Part shown: positions 1-8,518 of the stretch, piece after piece
How positions within the stretch are numbered: position 1 is the stretch's first letter
Layout: each line of letters opens with the position of its first letter
Assembly (NCBI GenBank): GCA_044226195.1
Contig: JBGAHO010000007.1
Span: forward strand, 1-64,000
Direction: 5' to 3'
DNA length: 64,000 bases
Origin: RPQJ01 sp044226195
Lineage (GTDB): Bacteria > Pseudomonadota > Gammaproteobacteria > Steroidobacterales > Steroidobacteraceae
Program-made: the position numbers and the translations under genes
Notes under the pieces: generated by a model
What the model was told of the DNA's origin: nothing
The model's input: the letters and a program-made list of their open reading frames with translations, nothing else
The model's database searches: none

Positions 1-50
1 CTGGCGCCACTTTTCGGGGCGCTCGAGCGACGATTGCGTTCTCTTCTCAT
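1..50 (-). CDS. Possible 5' end of a leftward gene (rnr candidate), cut by the window edge
   Basis: An ATG at 50 reading leftward opens a frame that stays open to the window edge. It gives a very basic N-terminus (MRRERNRRSSAPKSGA). A purine-rich AAGGA lies only about 3 bases before the ATG. In gammaproteobacteria the block hflX-hflK-hflC-purA is followed on the same strand by rnr (ribonuclease R), whose N-terminus is basic and poorly conserved. That makes rnr an attractive guess from position only. Sixteen residues cannot prove coding, so both the gene and the name are tentative. Confidence 0.3.
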   Translation of the reverse strand, partial: MRRERNRRSSAPKSGA

Positions 51-60
51 GTTTCCTTCG

Positions 61-89
61 TTGACAGCCCCGGGGGCCGCCAGTAAATT
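61..89 (+). promoter_or_regulatory. Sigma-70-type promoter of tRNA-Leu
   Basis: A perfect -35 box TTGACA at 61-66 is followed after exactly 17 bases by TAAATT at 84-89 (4 of 6 matches to TATAAT). Transcription would begin near 96, about 36 bases before the mature tRNA-Leu. The spacing and the consensus -35 make this one of the clearest promoters in the window. Confidence 0.7.
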
Positions 90-131
90 GCGCCACCTTC
101 CAGAGCACCCCCGGGGTGCCTCGACACCTGT

Positions 132-216
<85 letters not shown>

Positions 217-217
217 T

Positions 218-239
218 CGCCGGACCTTTTTCTCCGGCG
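218..239 (+). terminator. Hairpin after tRNA-Leu, possible terminator
   Basis: CGCCGGA at 218-224 pairs with TCCGGCG at 233-239 around an 8-base T-rich loop, directly behind the tRNA CCA end. There is no U-tract after the stem, so it may end transcription weakly or serve as a 3' processing structure. Confidence 0.4.
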
Positions 240-265
240 CCAGAATTCTATCTGGTATCAATTAG

Positions 266-1009
266 TTAAGGCAGCTTTCGCGACCGGAACTCGACGCCGG
301 CCGCGCGGTACACGTAGGCGACGACGCGGCCGTCCGGCCCGCGCTCGAACACGTTGTCCGGCGAACCTTCGCCGTCGTCCGCCGCACTGAAGAACACGCT
401 CGCGGATTCCGGCAGCAATTCGTCCGCAGACTGCCCTTCCGTCCGGATCATCAGCCGGTCCCCGTCGCGCCACACGCGCGTGCGCACCGGCGACGCACCC
501 TCGGCATAGACGTAGTCGCCGGCCAGCTCGTCGTAGAGCGAGGGGGCGACGGCGATGCGCCGGCGCGGCGGCCCGCCGAAACTCTCCGCGCAGGCCACGA
601 GCTTCCACTCGCCGTCGATGCGCGCATACGTGTCGAGCTTGCGCATGCGCGCGATGCGCGTCCCGTCGCCCTGGCGGACATGATCGGTCAGCAGGTAGCT
701 GAGGACCGCGACGCTGCCGTAGTCGTGCACCACGAGGTCGCTGCGCTCGCGCTGGACGTTCACGGGCACCTGGTCGCCCTGCGCGTCCGCAAAGCGCCCG
801 AGCCGGAGCCCGCTGCCAATCCAGAGGCTGTCGGTCGACACGTGCTTCGCCCACGTCACCTTGTCGCCGCGCAGCCCGGCATCGCGCTCGGCGAGCAGTG
901 CCAGCCACTGGGGGTCGACCGCGGGAGCAGGCTCGGCCCGTATCGCGCATGCGGCCAGCGTGAGCGCCAGAATGCCGAGCACGGCCGAAAATGACCTGGA
1001 TTTGCCCAT
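266..1009 (-). CDS. NTF2/SnoaL-like putative lipoprotein
   Basis: This 247-residue protein begins with a hydrophobic leader ending in LAAC at Cys21, which fits a lipobox. Cleavage by ordinary signal peptidase after AIRA is the alternative. The segment around residues 35-150 resembles DUF4440/SnoaL-type NTF2-like folds: a short first helix, DSLWIGSG-type strands, and a later strand with LDTYARIDGEWKLVA, the usual ending of that fold. The remaining C-terminal third looks like a separate beta-rich domain of unknown role. Many NTF2-like proteins bind small ligands, but no catalytic residues can be named here. It lies 78 bases after the acyl-CoA dehydrogenase on the same strand and may be the last gene of the purA transcript. 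Confidence 0.75.
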   Translation of the reverse strand: MGKSRSFSAVLGILALTLAACAIRAEPAPAVDPQWLALLAERDAGLRGDKVTWAKHVSTDSLWIGSGLRLGRFADAQGDQVPVNVQRERSDLVVHDYGSVAVLSYLLTDHVRQGDGTRIARMRKLDTYARIDGEWKLVACAESFGGPPRRRIAVAPSLYDELAGDYVYAEGASPVRTRVWRDGDRLMIRTEGQSADELLPESASVFFSAADDGEGSPDNVFERGPDGRVVAYVYRAAGVEFRSRKLP

Positions 1010-1087
1010 GCGCGACTCACCCTGTTGCCAGGCGGGCCAGCGCGATCCATGGCCGGTGCCGCGCCCGAGCGCGCGGCGCCGATCGCG

Positions 1088-2239
1088 TCACAGCGCCCGC
1101 GAGATCAGCTCCTTCATCACCTCGTTCGTGCCGCCGTAGATGCGCTGCACGCGCGAGTCGGCGAACATGCGGCACACGACGTACTCGTTCATGTAACCGT
1201 AGCCGCCGAACAGCTGCTGGCACTCGTCGAGCACCTTCTGCTGCATGTCGGTGACCCACCACTTGGCCATCGCCGCCGTCTCGGTGTCGAGCTTGCCCTC
1301 GAGGAGCTGCTCGATGCAGCGGTCGACGAACACGCGCGCGATGCGCGTGTGGGTCACGCATTCGGCCAGCTTGAACTTCGTGTTCTGGTAGGCCGCGACC
1401 GGCTGGCCGAAGATCTTGCGCTCGTTGACGTACTTGACCGTCTCCTCGATGGCGCCTTCCATCGACGCCACGCCGCAAAGCGCGATGAGAGCCCGCTCGT
1501 ACGGCAGGTCGCCCATCAGCATGTGCATGCCCTTGCCTTCCTCGCCGAGCAGGTTGGCCGCGGGCACGCGCACGTCCTCGAAGAACAGCTCTGCCGTGTC
1601 CTGCGCCTGCATGCCCATCTTGTCGAGCACGCGGCCGACGCGGTAACCCTTGAGGTCCGGCGTCTCGACCATCAGGATCGACAGGCCGCGATTGCGGTCG
1701 TTCGGGTCCGTGCGCACCACCAGCATGAGGATCTCGGCCGAGCCGCCGTTGGTGATGAAGATCTTGGAGCCGTTGACGACGTAGTCGTCGCCGTCGCGGA
1801 CCGCGCGCGTGCGGATGGCCTTGAGGTCGGAGCCCGCGCCCGGTTCGGTCATGCCGATCGCGCCGATCAGCTCGCCGCTGGCCATGCGCGGCAGGAAGCG
1901 CTGCTTCTGCTCCTCGCTGCCGTAGTTGAGCACGTAGTGCGCGGCGATGCTGTGCACGCCCTGGCCGAAGCCGGAGATGCCGCGCTTCGCCGTTTCCTCG
2001 TAGAGCAGCGCCTCGTGGCGGAAATCGCCGCCGCCCCCGCCGTATTCGGCCGGCACGTCCATCAGCAGGAAGCCCGCCGCGCCCGCCTTGCGCCACACGT
2101 CCTTGTCGACGTGGTGCTGCTTCCGCCACTTGGCGTCGAAGGGCAGCATCTCCGTCTCGACGAAGCGCGAGATCGCTTCGCGGAGCATGCGCAGGTCGTC
2201 ATCCATCCAGGGGGATTCGTAGGGCTTCATGGCGGTCAT
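1088..2239 (-). CDS. Acyl-CoA dehydrogenase family protein
   Basis: An FAD-dependent acyl-CoA dehydrogenase of 383 residues, the usual family length. It would oxidise an acyl-CoA thioester to the 2-enoyl-CoA and pass electrons to ETF. The family signature GAIGMTEPGAGSDL (FAD/substrate binding) is present, followed by ITNGG, and near the C-terminus QLFGGYGYMNEY and RIYGGTNEVMKELI, the C-terminal FAD-binding signature of the family. The sequence does not show the acyl chain length. The start chosen (2239) overlaps the purA stop as ATGA, implying translational coupling; a second in-frame ATG lies three codons later at 2230. Being fused to the purA transcript is unusual for a catabolic flavoenzyme. 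Confidence 0.93.
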   Translation of the reverse strand: MTAMKPYESPWMDDDLRMLREAISRFVETEMLPFDAKWRKQHHVDKDVWRKAGAAGFLLMDVPAEYGGGGGDFRHEALLYEETAKRGISGFGQGVHSIAAHYVLNYGSEEQKQRFLPRMASGELIGAIGMTEPGAGSDLKAIRTRAVRDGDDYVVNGSKIFITNGGSAEILMLVVRTDPNDRNRGLSILMVETPDLKGYRVGRVLDKMGMQAQDTAELFFEDVRVPAANLLGEEGKGMHMLMGDLPYERALIALCGVASMEGAIEETVKYVNERKIFGQPVAAYQNTKFKLAECVTHTRIARVFVDRCIEQLLEGKLDTETAAMAKWWVTDMQQKVLDECQQLFGGYGYMNEYVVCRMFADSRVQRIYGGTNEVMKELISRAL

Positions 2240-3528
2240 TCGTAAGGGTGGCGAAGAACGATGGTCTCGGTGCGATCCGGGCCGGTGGACACGATGTCGA
2301 TGGGCACGCCGCCGAGTTCCTCGAGGCGAGCCAGGTACTGGCGGGCGGCCGCCGGCAGCCTGTCGAACTCGACGATGCCCGCGGTCGAATCCTTCCAGCC
2401 GGCGTGCTCCTCGTAGACCGGCTCGCACTCCGAGAAGCGGTGCGGCAGCAGCGGCGGCTCGTCGTGCACCTCGCCGTCGATGCGGTAGCCCGTGCACACG
2501 CGGAGCGTGTCGAGGCCGTCGAGCACGTCGAGCTTGGTCACGCCGAGGCTCGAGATGCTGTTGTGCAGGACGGCGCGTCGCAGCGCGACGGCATCGAACC
2601 ACCCGCAGCGCCGCGGCCGGCCCGTGACGGCGCCGAATTCGTGGCCGACGCGCGAGAGGTGCTCGCCCGTCTCGTCGAACAGTTCGGTCGGGAACGGACC
2701 CGCGCCGACGCGCGTGGTGTAGGCCTTCACGATGCCGAGGACCTTGTGGATGTCGCGCGGGCCGAGACCCGTGCCGACGGCCGCCTCGCCGGCGATCGTG
2801 TTCGAGGAGGTGACGAACGGATACGTGCCGACGTCGACGTCGAGCAGCGCGCCCTGCGCGCCCTCGAACATGATGTTGCCGCCGCGCTGCATGGTGCCGT
2901 GCAACGCATTGCTGACGTCGGTGACGAGCGGCGCCACGCGCTCGGCCAGCGCGACCAGTTCGTTCAGCAGCGGCTGGAACTCGACGACCTCGGCGCTGAA
3001 ATACCGGCTCAGGATGAAGTTGTGGTAGTCGAGGATCTCGCCGAGGCGCGCGGCGAGGCGGTCGCGGTGGAACAGATCCGCCACGCGCACGGCACGTCGC
3101 GCGACCTTGTCCTCGTACGCGGGACCGATGCCGCGACCGGTCGTGCCGATCGCGTTGGCACCGCGCGCGCGCTCCCGCGCACGATCGAGCGCGATGTGGG
3201 ACGGCAGGATCAGTGCGCAGTTCGGGCTGACGCGCAGGCGCTCGTAGACCGGCACGCCCTTCTGCACCAGCGCGTCCGCCTCGCGGAACAGCGCGTCGAG
3301 CGACACCACCACGCCGTTGCCGATGAAGCACTGCACGCCGGGGTGCAGGATGCCGGACGGGATCAACGACAGGACGGTCTTCTGACCGCCGATGACCAGC
3401 GTGTGGCCGGCGTTGTGGCCGCCCTGGAAGCGCGCGACCGCGGCCACCCGCTCGGTGAGCAGGTCCACGATCTTGCCTTTGCCTTCGTCGCCCCACTGGG
3501 CGCCGATGACGACGAGATTGGTTGCCAT
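2236..3528 (-). CDS. purA: Adenylosuccinate synthetase
   Basis: PurA joins IMP and aspartate using GTP to make adenylosuccinate, the first committed step to AMP. The 430-residue length is typical. The N-terminal GAQWGDEGKGKIVDLL carries the catalytic Asp and the GTP-binding loop. QGGHNAGHT, TTGRGIGP and the C-terminal GTP-binding STGPDR are all present. It sits 27 bases after the DUF2065 gene behind hflK-hflC, the standard gammaproteobacterial arrangement. Confidence 0.98.
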   Translation of the reverse strand: MATNLVVIGAQWGDEGKGKIVDLLTERVAAVARFQGGHNAGHTLVIGGQKTVLSLIPSGILHPGVQCFIGNGVVVSLDALFREADALVQKGVPVYERLRVSPNCALILPSHIALDRARERARGANAIGTTGRGIGPAYEDKVARRAVRVADLFHRDRLAARLGEILDYHNFILSRYFSAEVVEFQPLLNELVALAERVAPLVTDVSNALHGTMQRGGNIMFEGAQGALLDVDVGTYPFVTSSNTIAGEAAVGTGLGPRDIHKVLGIVKAYTTRVGAGPFPTELFDETGEHLSRVGHEFGAVTGRPRRCGWFDAVALRRAVLHNSISSLGVTKLDVLDGLDTLRVCTGYRIDGEVHDEPPLLPHRFSECEPVYEEHAGWKDSTAGIVEFDRLPAAARQYLARLEELGGVPIDIVSTGPDRTETIVLRHPYE

Positions 3529-3555
3529 GAAGGTCTTTTCTGCCTGGAGGTGTCG

Positions 3556-3753
3556 TTAGTGGCTGCCGCGGACTGCGTACAACAGCAGCGCACCGGCGAT
3601 CATGCTGACCAGACCGAAGATACGCAACGTCCGGTCATCGAGTTTGGCGAGCAGGGCGAGAGTGCGTCTCATCCCGGCGGGGTTGGCGAAGGGCGCGAGT
3701 CCCTCGAGCACGAGGTAGAGGGCGAAGGCCGCCCAGAGATCGCGCCATTCCAC
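3556..3753 (-). CDS. DUF2065 small inner-membrane protein (YjeT-like)
   Basis: A 65-residue protein with two predicted membrane helices (about residues 5-20 and 44-62) separated by a short charged segment. Length, topology and position between hflC and purA match the YjeT/DUF2065 family. The function of that family is not established; the fixed location behind hflK-hflC suggests a link with the FtsH-HflKC membrane quality-control complex, which is inference only. Confidence 0.88.
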   Translation of the reverse strand: MEWRDLWAAFALYLVLEGLAPFANPAGMRRTLALLAKLDDRTLRIFGLVSMIAGALLLYAVRGSH

Positions 3754-3772
3754 CGCGAGGGCCGGCCGCGGG

Positions 3773-4642
3773 TCAGCGGCCGGGTTCCTTGAGGTACTTG
3801 AAGAACTGGCCGTCCGGCGCGATCACCAGCACGTCCCCGGGCTTGCCGAGCGACTTGCGATAGGCCTGCATGCCCCGGTAGAACGCGTAGAACTCCGGAT
3901 TGCGGCCGTAGGCCTTGGCGTAGATGTCCGCCGCCACCGCGTCACCTTCGCCCCGCGTGATCTCGGCCTGCCGGTACGCATCGGCCAGGATCTCGGTGCG
4001 CTGGCGGTCGGCCTCGGCGCGGGTCCGTTCGGACACCGCCGAACCCTCGGCGCGCAACTGGGCCGCCTGCTGGGCGAAATCCTGGCTCATGCGCCGGAAC
4101 ACCGAGTCGCTGACCTCGTCCGGAAGCTCGATGCTCTTCACCCGCACGTCGACCAGCGCGATGCCGAGGCTGCCGACGTTCGCGCCGGCGATCTTGAGCA
4201 CCTCGCCGAGGAACTCGCTGCGCTCCGCGGCGACCACCTGCTGGATGGTGCGCCGGGCGATCACGCTCTTGATGCCGTCCTTGACGATTTCCCCGAGCCG
4301 GCGGTTGGCGACTTCCTCACTGCCCTCCTGGGTCGAGGTGTAGTAGCGCGCCACGTCCTCGATGCGCCATTTCACGAAGAAATTGATCTTGAGGATCTTG
4401 CCTTCGCTGGTGAGGAACTGTTCCGAGGGATAGTCCTCGGTGAGGATGCGCTTGTCGAACTTGCGCACGTTGTTGAGGAACGGCACCAGGAAGTGCAGCC
4501 CGGGCTTGTAGTCCGACTGCACGATCCGGCCGATCTCCATCTTGATCGCGAGTTCGGTCTCGCGCACGGTGAAGGCCGACATCGACAGCAGCAGCACGAC
4601 GAAGCCGGCCAGCAGCAGGGGCATCAGTCCACGGTTGCTCAT
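3773..4642 (-). CDS. hflC: Protease modulator HflC
   Basis: An SPFH/prohibitin-family membrane protein of 289 residues. One N-terminal transmembrane helix (about 6-24) is followed by the SPFH domain, starting with the typical TVRETELAIKMEIG, and a long coiled-coil region rich in Ala, Glu and Arg (about 190-240). HflC pairs with HflK in a large periplasm-facing assembly around the FtsH protease. Its ATG overlaps the hflK stop by one base (TGATG), so the two are probably made in balanced amounts. Confidence 0.96.
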   Translation of the reverse strand: MSNRGLMPLLLAGFVVLLLSMSAFTVRETELAIKMEIGRIVQSDYKPGLHFLVPFLNNVRKFDKRILTEDYPSEQFLTSEGKILKINFFVKWRIEDVARYYTSTQEGSEEVANRRLGEIVKDGIKSVIARRTIQQVVAAERSEFLGEVLKIAGANVGSLGIALVDVRVKSIELPDEVSDSVFRRMSQDFAQQAAQLRAEGSAVSERTRAEADRQRTEILADAYRQAEITRGEGDAVAADIYAKAYGRNPEFYAFYRGMQAYRKSLGKPGDVLVIAPDGQFFKYLKEPGR

Positions 4643-5796
4643 CAGCGTGACCCCCGCTCGCGCGACGCTTCGGTCGTGGTGACCGACGGTGTGTCCTGTG
4701 TCTGCCGCGGCGGTGCCGTCGCCGGAATCTGCCGCTGCTCGTCGAGGGTCAGCGGACGCGCCCGCTGCTCGGTCAGCTTGTCGAGCGGCAGGTACAGCAT
4801 GTTGCCCGTGCCCTTGGTGTCGACCAGCACCTTGGCGGTGCTGCCGAACACGTCCTCCATGGTCTCGTAGTAGAGTCGCTGGCGCGTGACGCCCGGCGCG
4901 CGTTCATAGCTCTCCAGCAGCTTGGCGAAGCGCGCCGCCTCGCCTTCCGCGTCCGCGATCAGCCGCGCCTTGTAGGCATTGGCGTCCTCGAACTGTCGGG
5001 CCGCGGAGCCCTTGGCCTTGGGCAGGATGTCGTTGGCGTAGGACTTGGCCTCCAGGGCAAAGCGCTCTCGGTCCTCGCGCGCCTTGATCGCGTCGCGCTG
5101 CGAGGCCTGCACCTGGTCAGGTACGTTGATGCCCTGCAGGTTGACGGAGGTCACCTCGATGCCGGTCTTGTAGGAATCGAGCGTGCGCTGGATCAGTTCC
5201 TTGGTCCGGGCCGTGATCTCCTGGCGCCCGGCCTCCAGCACGAACTCGAGCGTGTTGCGCCCGACCGTCTCGCGGATCGCGCTCTCGCTCACCTGGCCCA
5301 GCGTCGCCTCCGGATCGCGCACGTTGAACACGAAGGCGACCGGGTCGGCGCGCCGGTACTGCACGGCAATGTTGATGTCGACGAGGTTCTCGTCGGAGGT
5401 CAGCATGCGGGTCTGGTCGCTGAAGCTCTCGAAGGCCTCGACGTTGACGATCTGCCGCGCCTCGATCGGCCACGGCAGGTGGATGTTCATGCCCGGGCTC
5501 GCGGTGCGCACGAACTGGCCGAACCGCGTGACGACCGCGCGCTCGGCGGCGTCGACCTTGTAGAGGCCGGTCATCGCCCAGACCGCGAGCAGCACCAGCA
5601 CGACGGTCGCGAAGCCGAAGCCCCGCATCGCGGCGCTGCCGCCGCCGCCGTTGCCGTTGCCGTCGCCACCCTTGCCACCGAACATCGATGACAGCTTGCG
5701 TTGCAGGTTGCGCAGGGCCTCGTCCAGGTCGTTCGGACCCTGGTTGGGGCGGTTGCCCCAGGGATTGCGGTTCCTGCCCGGTTCGTTCCAGGCCAT
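4642..5796 (-). CDS. hflK: FtsH protease activity modulator HflK
   Basis: A 384-residue SPFH-family partner of HflC. The N-terminus MAWNEPGRNRNPWG and the glycine-rich stretch around residues 42-53 are hallmarks of HflK. They are followed by a single membrane helix (about 58-78), the SPFH domain beginning VDAAERAVVTRFG, a coiled coil around 235-300, and a polar C-terminal tail. It begins 26 bases downstream of the hflX stop in the hfq-hflX-hflK-hflC operon. Confidence 0.96.
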   Translation of the reverse strand: MAWNEPGRNRNPWGNRPNQGPNDLDEALRNLQRKLSSMFGGKGGDGNGNGGGGSAAMRGFGFATVVLVLLAVWAMTGLYKVDAAERAVVTRFGQFVRTASPGMNIHLPWPIEARQIVNVEAFESFSDQTRMLTSDENLVDINIAVQYRRADPVAFVFNVRDPEATLGQVSESAIRETVGRNTLEFVLEAGRQEITARTKELIQRTLDSYKTGIEVTSVNLQGINVPDQVQASQRDAIKAREDRERFALEAKSYANDILPKAKGSAARQFEDANAYKARLIADAEGEAARFAKLLESYERAPGVTRQRLYYETMEDVFGSTAKVLVDTKGTGNMLYLPLDKLTEQRARPLTLDEQRQIPATAPPRQTQDTPSVTTTEASRERGSR

Positions 5797-5822
5797 GAGT
5801 CAGGTTGCTCCGGGTTCGGGAT

Positions 5823-7160
5823 TCAGCTCACTGCGGTGAGCCGGTCGGATTGTAGGAACGGCTCCGCAGCCGCACAAGGCGCGTTTGCCGCCGGCAGTTC
5901 GATGCCGTCTTCCCGGCAGATTCGCTCCAGCTCGAGCCGGCGCAGGCTCACTTCGAGTTCGATCGCGCCGTCGTCGAGCGTCCGCTGGCCGAGGACCGCG
6001 CCCGCCGCGTACAGGCGCGCCCTCGCCCGTCCCTTGCTCGGGTCGAGGCGCAGCCGGCCGTGCCAGAGATCGAGGCCCAGCGCCTGGTGCAGCGCCGTGC
6101 GCAGCAGGTCGACGCCCGCGCCACTGTGCGCGGACAGCCAGACACGCTGCGGCTGGCCGTCGGCATTGAGTTCCAGCCGCGCGGCGTCACCGGTGCGATC
6201 GATCTTGTTGTAGACCTCGATCTGGGGCAGCTCGCCGGCCCCGACCGACTCCAGCACTTCGTTCACCTGCGCGATGCGGTCCGCGCGGTCGGGGTCGGAC
6301 GCGTCGATCACGTGCAGCAGCAGGTTCGCCTCGCGGGCCTCCTGCAGCGTCGAGCGGAACGCCGCGACCAGTTCGTGCGGCAGGTCCCGCACGAAGCCGA
6401 CCGTGTCCGCGAGCGCCGTCTCGAGGCCGGGCGCGAGGTGCAGGCGCCGCACGGTGGGATCGAGGGTCGCGAACAGCTGGTCCGCCGCGTAGGCACCGGC
6501 ATCGGTCAGGCGATTGAAGAGCGTGGACTTGCCCGCGTTGGTGTAACCCACCAGCGCGATGGTCGGCACCTCCGCCCGTCGCCGCTCCTGCCGCGTGGTC
6601 TCGCGCTGCACCAGCACCTTGTCGAGGCGGTCGTTGAGTGCCTTGATCCGCTTGCCGATGAGCCGGCGGTCGGTCTCGAGCTGGGTTTCACCCGGTCCGC
6701 GCAGGCCGATGCCGCCGCCGCGCTGGCGCTCGAGGTGGGTCCAGCCGCGCACCAGCCGGGTCGACATATGCTGCAGCTGGGCGAGCTCGACCTGCAGCTT
6801 GCCTTCGAAGGTGCGGGCGCGCTGCGCGAAGATGTCGAGGATGAGGCCGCTGCGGTCGAGCACGCGGCACTGCAGTTCCTTCTCGAGGTTGCGTTCCTGG
6901 CTCGGGCTCAGCGCGTGGTCGATGACGACGAGGTCGGCGCCGAGCGCAACCAGCCGCTCACGCAACTCGGCCACCTTGCCGCTACCGAGCAGGAAGCGGG
7001 GATCCGCCGACTTGCGGGTGACCGCCAGCACCTCGAGGATCGTCGCGCCGGCCGAGCGGGCCAGCTGCGTGAATTCCTCGATGCGGTCGGCTTCGGGCGC
7101 ATGGCCCAGCCCGACGCAGACGAGGATCGCGCGTTCTCCGCTCCCCGGCCGGTCGAACAA
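5823..7160 (-). CDS. hflX: Ribosome-associated GTPase HflX
   Basis: HflX is a GTPase that binds ribosomes and can split stalled or stressed 70S particles. The 445-residue protein shows the N-terminal HflX domain, the glycine-rich linker RGGGIGLRGPGETQLETDRR, then the G domain with G1 GYTNAGKS, G3 DTVGF and G4 NKID. A C-terminal extension of about 90 residues completes it. It follows hfq by 29 bases, as in most gammaproteobacteria. Confidence 0.97.
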   Translation of the reverse strand: MFDRPGSGERAILVCVGLGHAPEADRIEEFTQLARSAGATILEVLAVTRKSADPRFLLGSGKVAELRERLVALGADLVVIDHALSPSQERNLEKELQCRVLDRSGLILDIFAQRARTFEGKLQVELAQLQHMSTRLVRGWTHLERQRGGGIGLRGPGETQLETDRRLIGKRIKALNDRLDKVLVQRETTRQERRRAEVPTIALVGYTNAGKSTLFNRLTDAGAYAADQLFATLDPTVRRLHLAPGLETALADTVGFVRDLPHELVAAFRSTLQEAREANLLLHVIDASDPDRADRIAQVNEVLESVGAGELPQIEVYNKIDRTGDAARLELNADGQPQRVWLSAHSGAGVDLLRTALHQALGLDLWHGRLRLDPSKGRARARLYAAGAVLGQRTLDDGAIELEVSLRRLELERICREDGIELPAANAPCAAAEPFLQSDRLTAVS

Positions 7161-7189
7161 TCAGGTCTCCGTGGTGCCGCGCGACTCCG

Positions 7190-7450
7190 TCACGCGGCAG
7201 GCGGTTCGTCGGCCGGTGCCCCGCCCTCTTCGTCGGACGCGAGCCGGACGTTGCGGGCCGGGACCACCGTCGAAATGGCGTGCTTGTAGACCATCTGGCT
7301 GACGCTGTTGCGCAACAGGACCACGAACTGGTCGAACGAATCGATCTGGCCCTGCAGCTTGATGCCGTTGACCAGGTAGATCGAGACGGGGATGCGTTCC
7401 TTGCGGAGCGCGTTCAGGAACGGGTCCTGCAGGGACTGGCCCTTAGCCAT
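7190..7450 (-). CDS. hfq: RNA chaperone Hfq
   Basis: Hfq forms a hexameric ring that pairs small RNAs with target mRNAs. The 86-residue protein has the conserved core: the N-terminal QSLQDPFLNALRKERIPV, the Sm1 strand region with NGIKLQG, the distal-face contacts around FDQFVVLL, and the Sm2 signature YKHAIST. The C-terminal tail is short and acidic (EEGGAPADEPPAA) compared with the enterobacterial tail. A clear Shine-Dalgarno AAGGAG lies 8 bases before the ATG. The 130 bases between hfq and miaA probably contain an hfq promoter, but no strong boxes are visible. Confidence 0.98.
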   Translation of the reverse strand: MAKGQSLQDPFLNALRKERIPVSIYLVNGIKLQGQIDSFDQFVVLLRNSVSQMVYKHAISTVVPARNVRLASDEEGGAPADEPPAA

Positions 7451-7580
7451 GGTCTCAACTCCTTATTTTTCGGGTGCCGGTTCGTTCCTGCCGCACTCTC
7501 TTCCGTGAGAAGGCCGTAACGCCCGTCACAACCTGGACGGGGCAAGAACACGTGCGAGTCTAGCACAGCGTCGGCGGCCC

Positions 7581-8510
7581 TCAGCTCGGCCGAGCCTGTT
7601 CTACCGCCTGCAGAATGGGCCCAAGTTCCTGATCTTCAAGGGATCGCTGCCAGTGAACGCCGACGTCGGCGCGCAGCCAGGTGAGCTGCCGCTTGGCGAG
7701 GTTGCGGGTCGCCCGCTTCGCGTCGGCGACAGCCTCCGTCAAAGGACAGCCGCCGGCGAGATGGCGCCACAGCTGGCGGTAGCCGACGGCCCGCATGCTC
7801 GGCAGGTCGGCGTGCAGGTCGCCCCGGCCGTGGAGCGCGCGCACCTCGTCGAGCAGTCCCTCGGCCAGCATCTCGTCGAAGCGCGCCTCGATGCGGGCAT
7901 ACAGCGCCTCACGCTCGAACGGCAGCAGGGCAAACCGCTCGACCCGCAGCGGTGCCGGCTCGGCGAGACGCTGCAGTTCCGACAGCCGGCGACCGGTCAG
8001 TCGGATGACTTCGAGCGCGCGCTGGATGCGTTGCGCGTCGTTGGGCCGGATGCGCGCCGCGGCATCGGGATCGGCTTGTGCGAGCTGCGCGTGCAGGGCG
8101 GGCCAGCCGACCTGCCGCGCCTCGGTGTCGATTTCCGAGCGGACCGCGGGATCGGCATCCGGCAACGGCGCGATGCCACGGATGAGCGCGTGGAAATAGA
8201 GCATCGTGCCGCCGACCAGCAACGGCACGCGATCGCGCGCGCGGATCTCCTGCACCAGCGCGAGCGCATCGCGACGGAAGCGACCCGCGGAATACGGCTC
8301 GGTCGGATCGCAGAGGTCGATCAGGTGATGCGGCACTTCCGCGCGCAGCGCCGCACCCGGCTTCGACGTGCCGATGTCCATGCCGCGATACACCAGCGCC
8401 GAATCGACCGAGACGATCTCGACCGGGTAGCGCCGGGCGAGTTCGAGCGCCAGCGCCGTCTTGCCGGTGCAGGTCGGCCCCATCAGCAGCACGGCGTCGA
8501 GCCTCGACAC
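7581..8510 (-). CDS. miaA: tRNA dimethylallyltransferase MiaA
   Basis: MiaA transfers a dimethylallyl group to A37 of tRNAs reading codons that begin with U, the first step to ms2i6A. The P-loop GPTCTGKTALAL, the substrate motif DSALVYRGMDIGTSKP, and the PHHLIDL and VGGTMLY segments are all diagnostic. I chose the GTG at 8510, 8 bases after the mutL stop, because GAGG lies 6 bases upstream and the product is then 309 residues, the usual length. Reading further upstream would run into mutL and add an arginine-rich non-homologous leader. Confidence 0.96.
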   Translation of the reverse strand: MSRLDAVLLMGPTCTGKTALALELARRYPVEIVSVDSALVYRGMDIGTSKPGAALRAEVPHHLIDLCDPTEPYSAGRFRRDALALVQEIRARDRVPLLVGGTMLYFHALIRGIAPLPDADPAVRSEIDTEARQVGWPALHAQLAQADPDAAARIRPNDAQRIQRALEVIRLTGRRLSELQRLAEPAPLRVERFALLPFEREALYARIEARFDEMLAEGLLDEVRALHGRGDLHADLPSMRAVGYRQLWRHLAGGCPLTEAVADAKRATRNLAKRQLTWLRADVGVHWQRSLEDQELGPILQAVEQARPS

Positions 8511-8518
8511 GCGATGCC

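Noticed and set aside
2248..3792. A long rightward open frame (about 514 codons) across purA
   Set aside because: It is antisense to a clear purA and its translation is dominated by Arg, Ala, Val and Asp with no motifs. Long antisense frames are expected in such GC-rich DNA.
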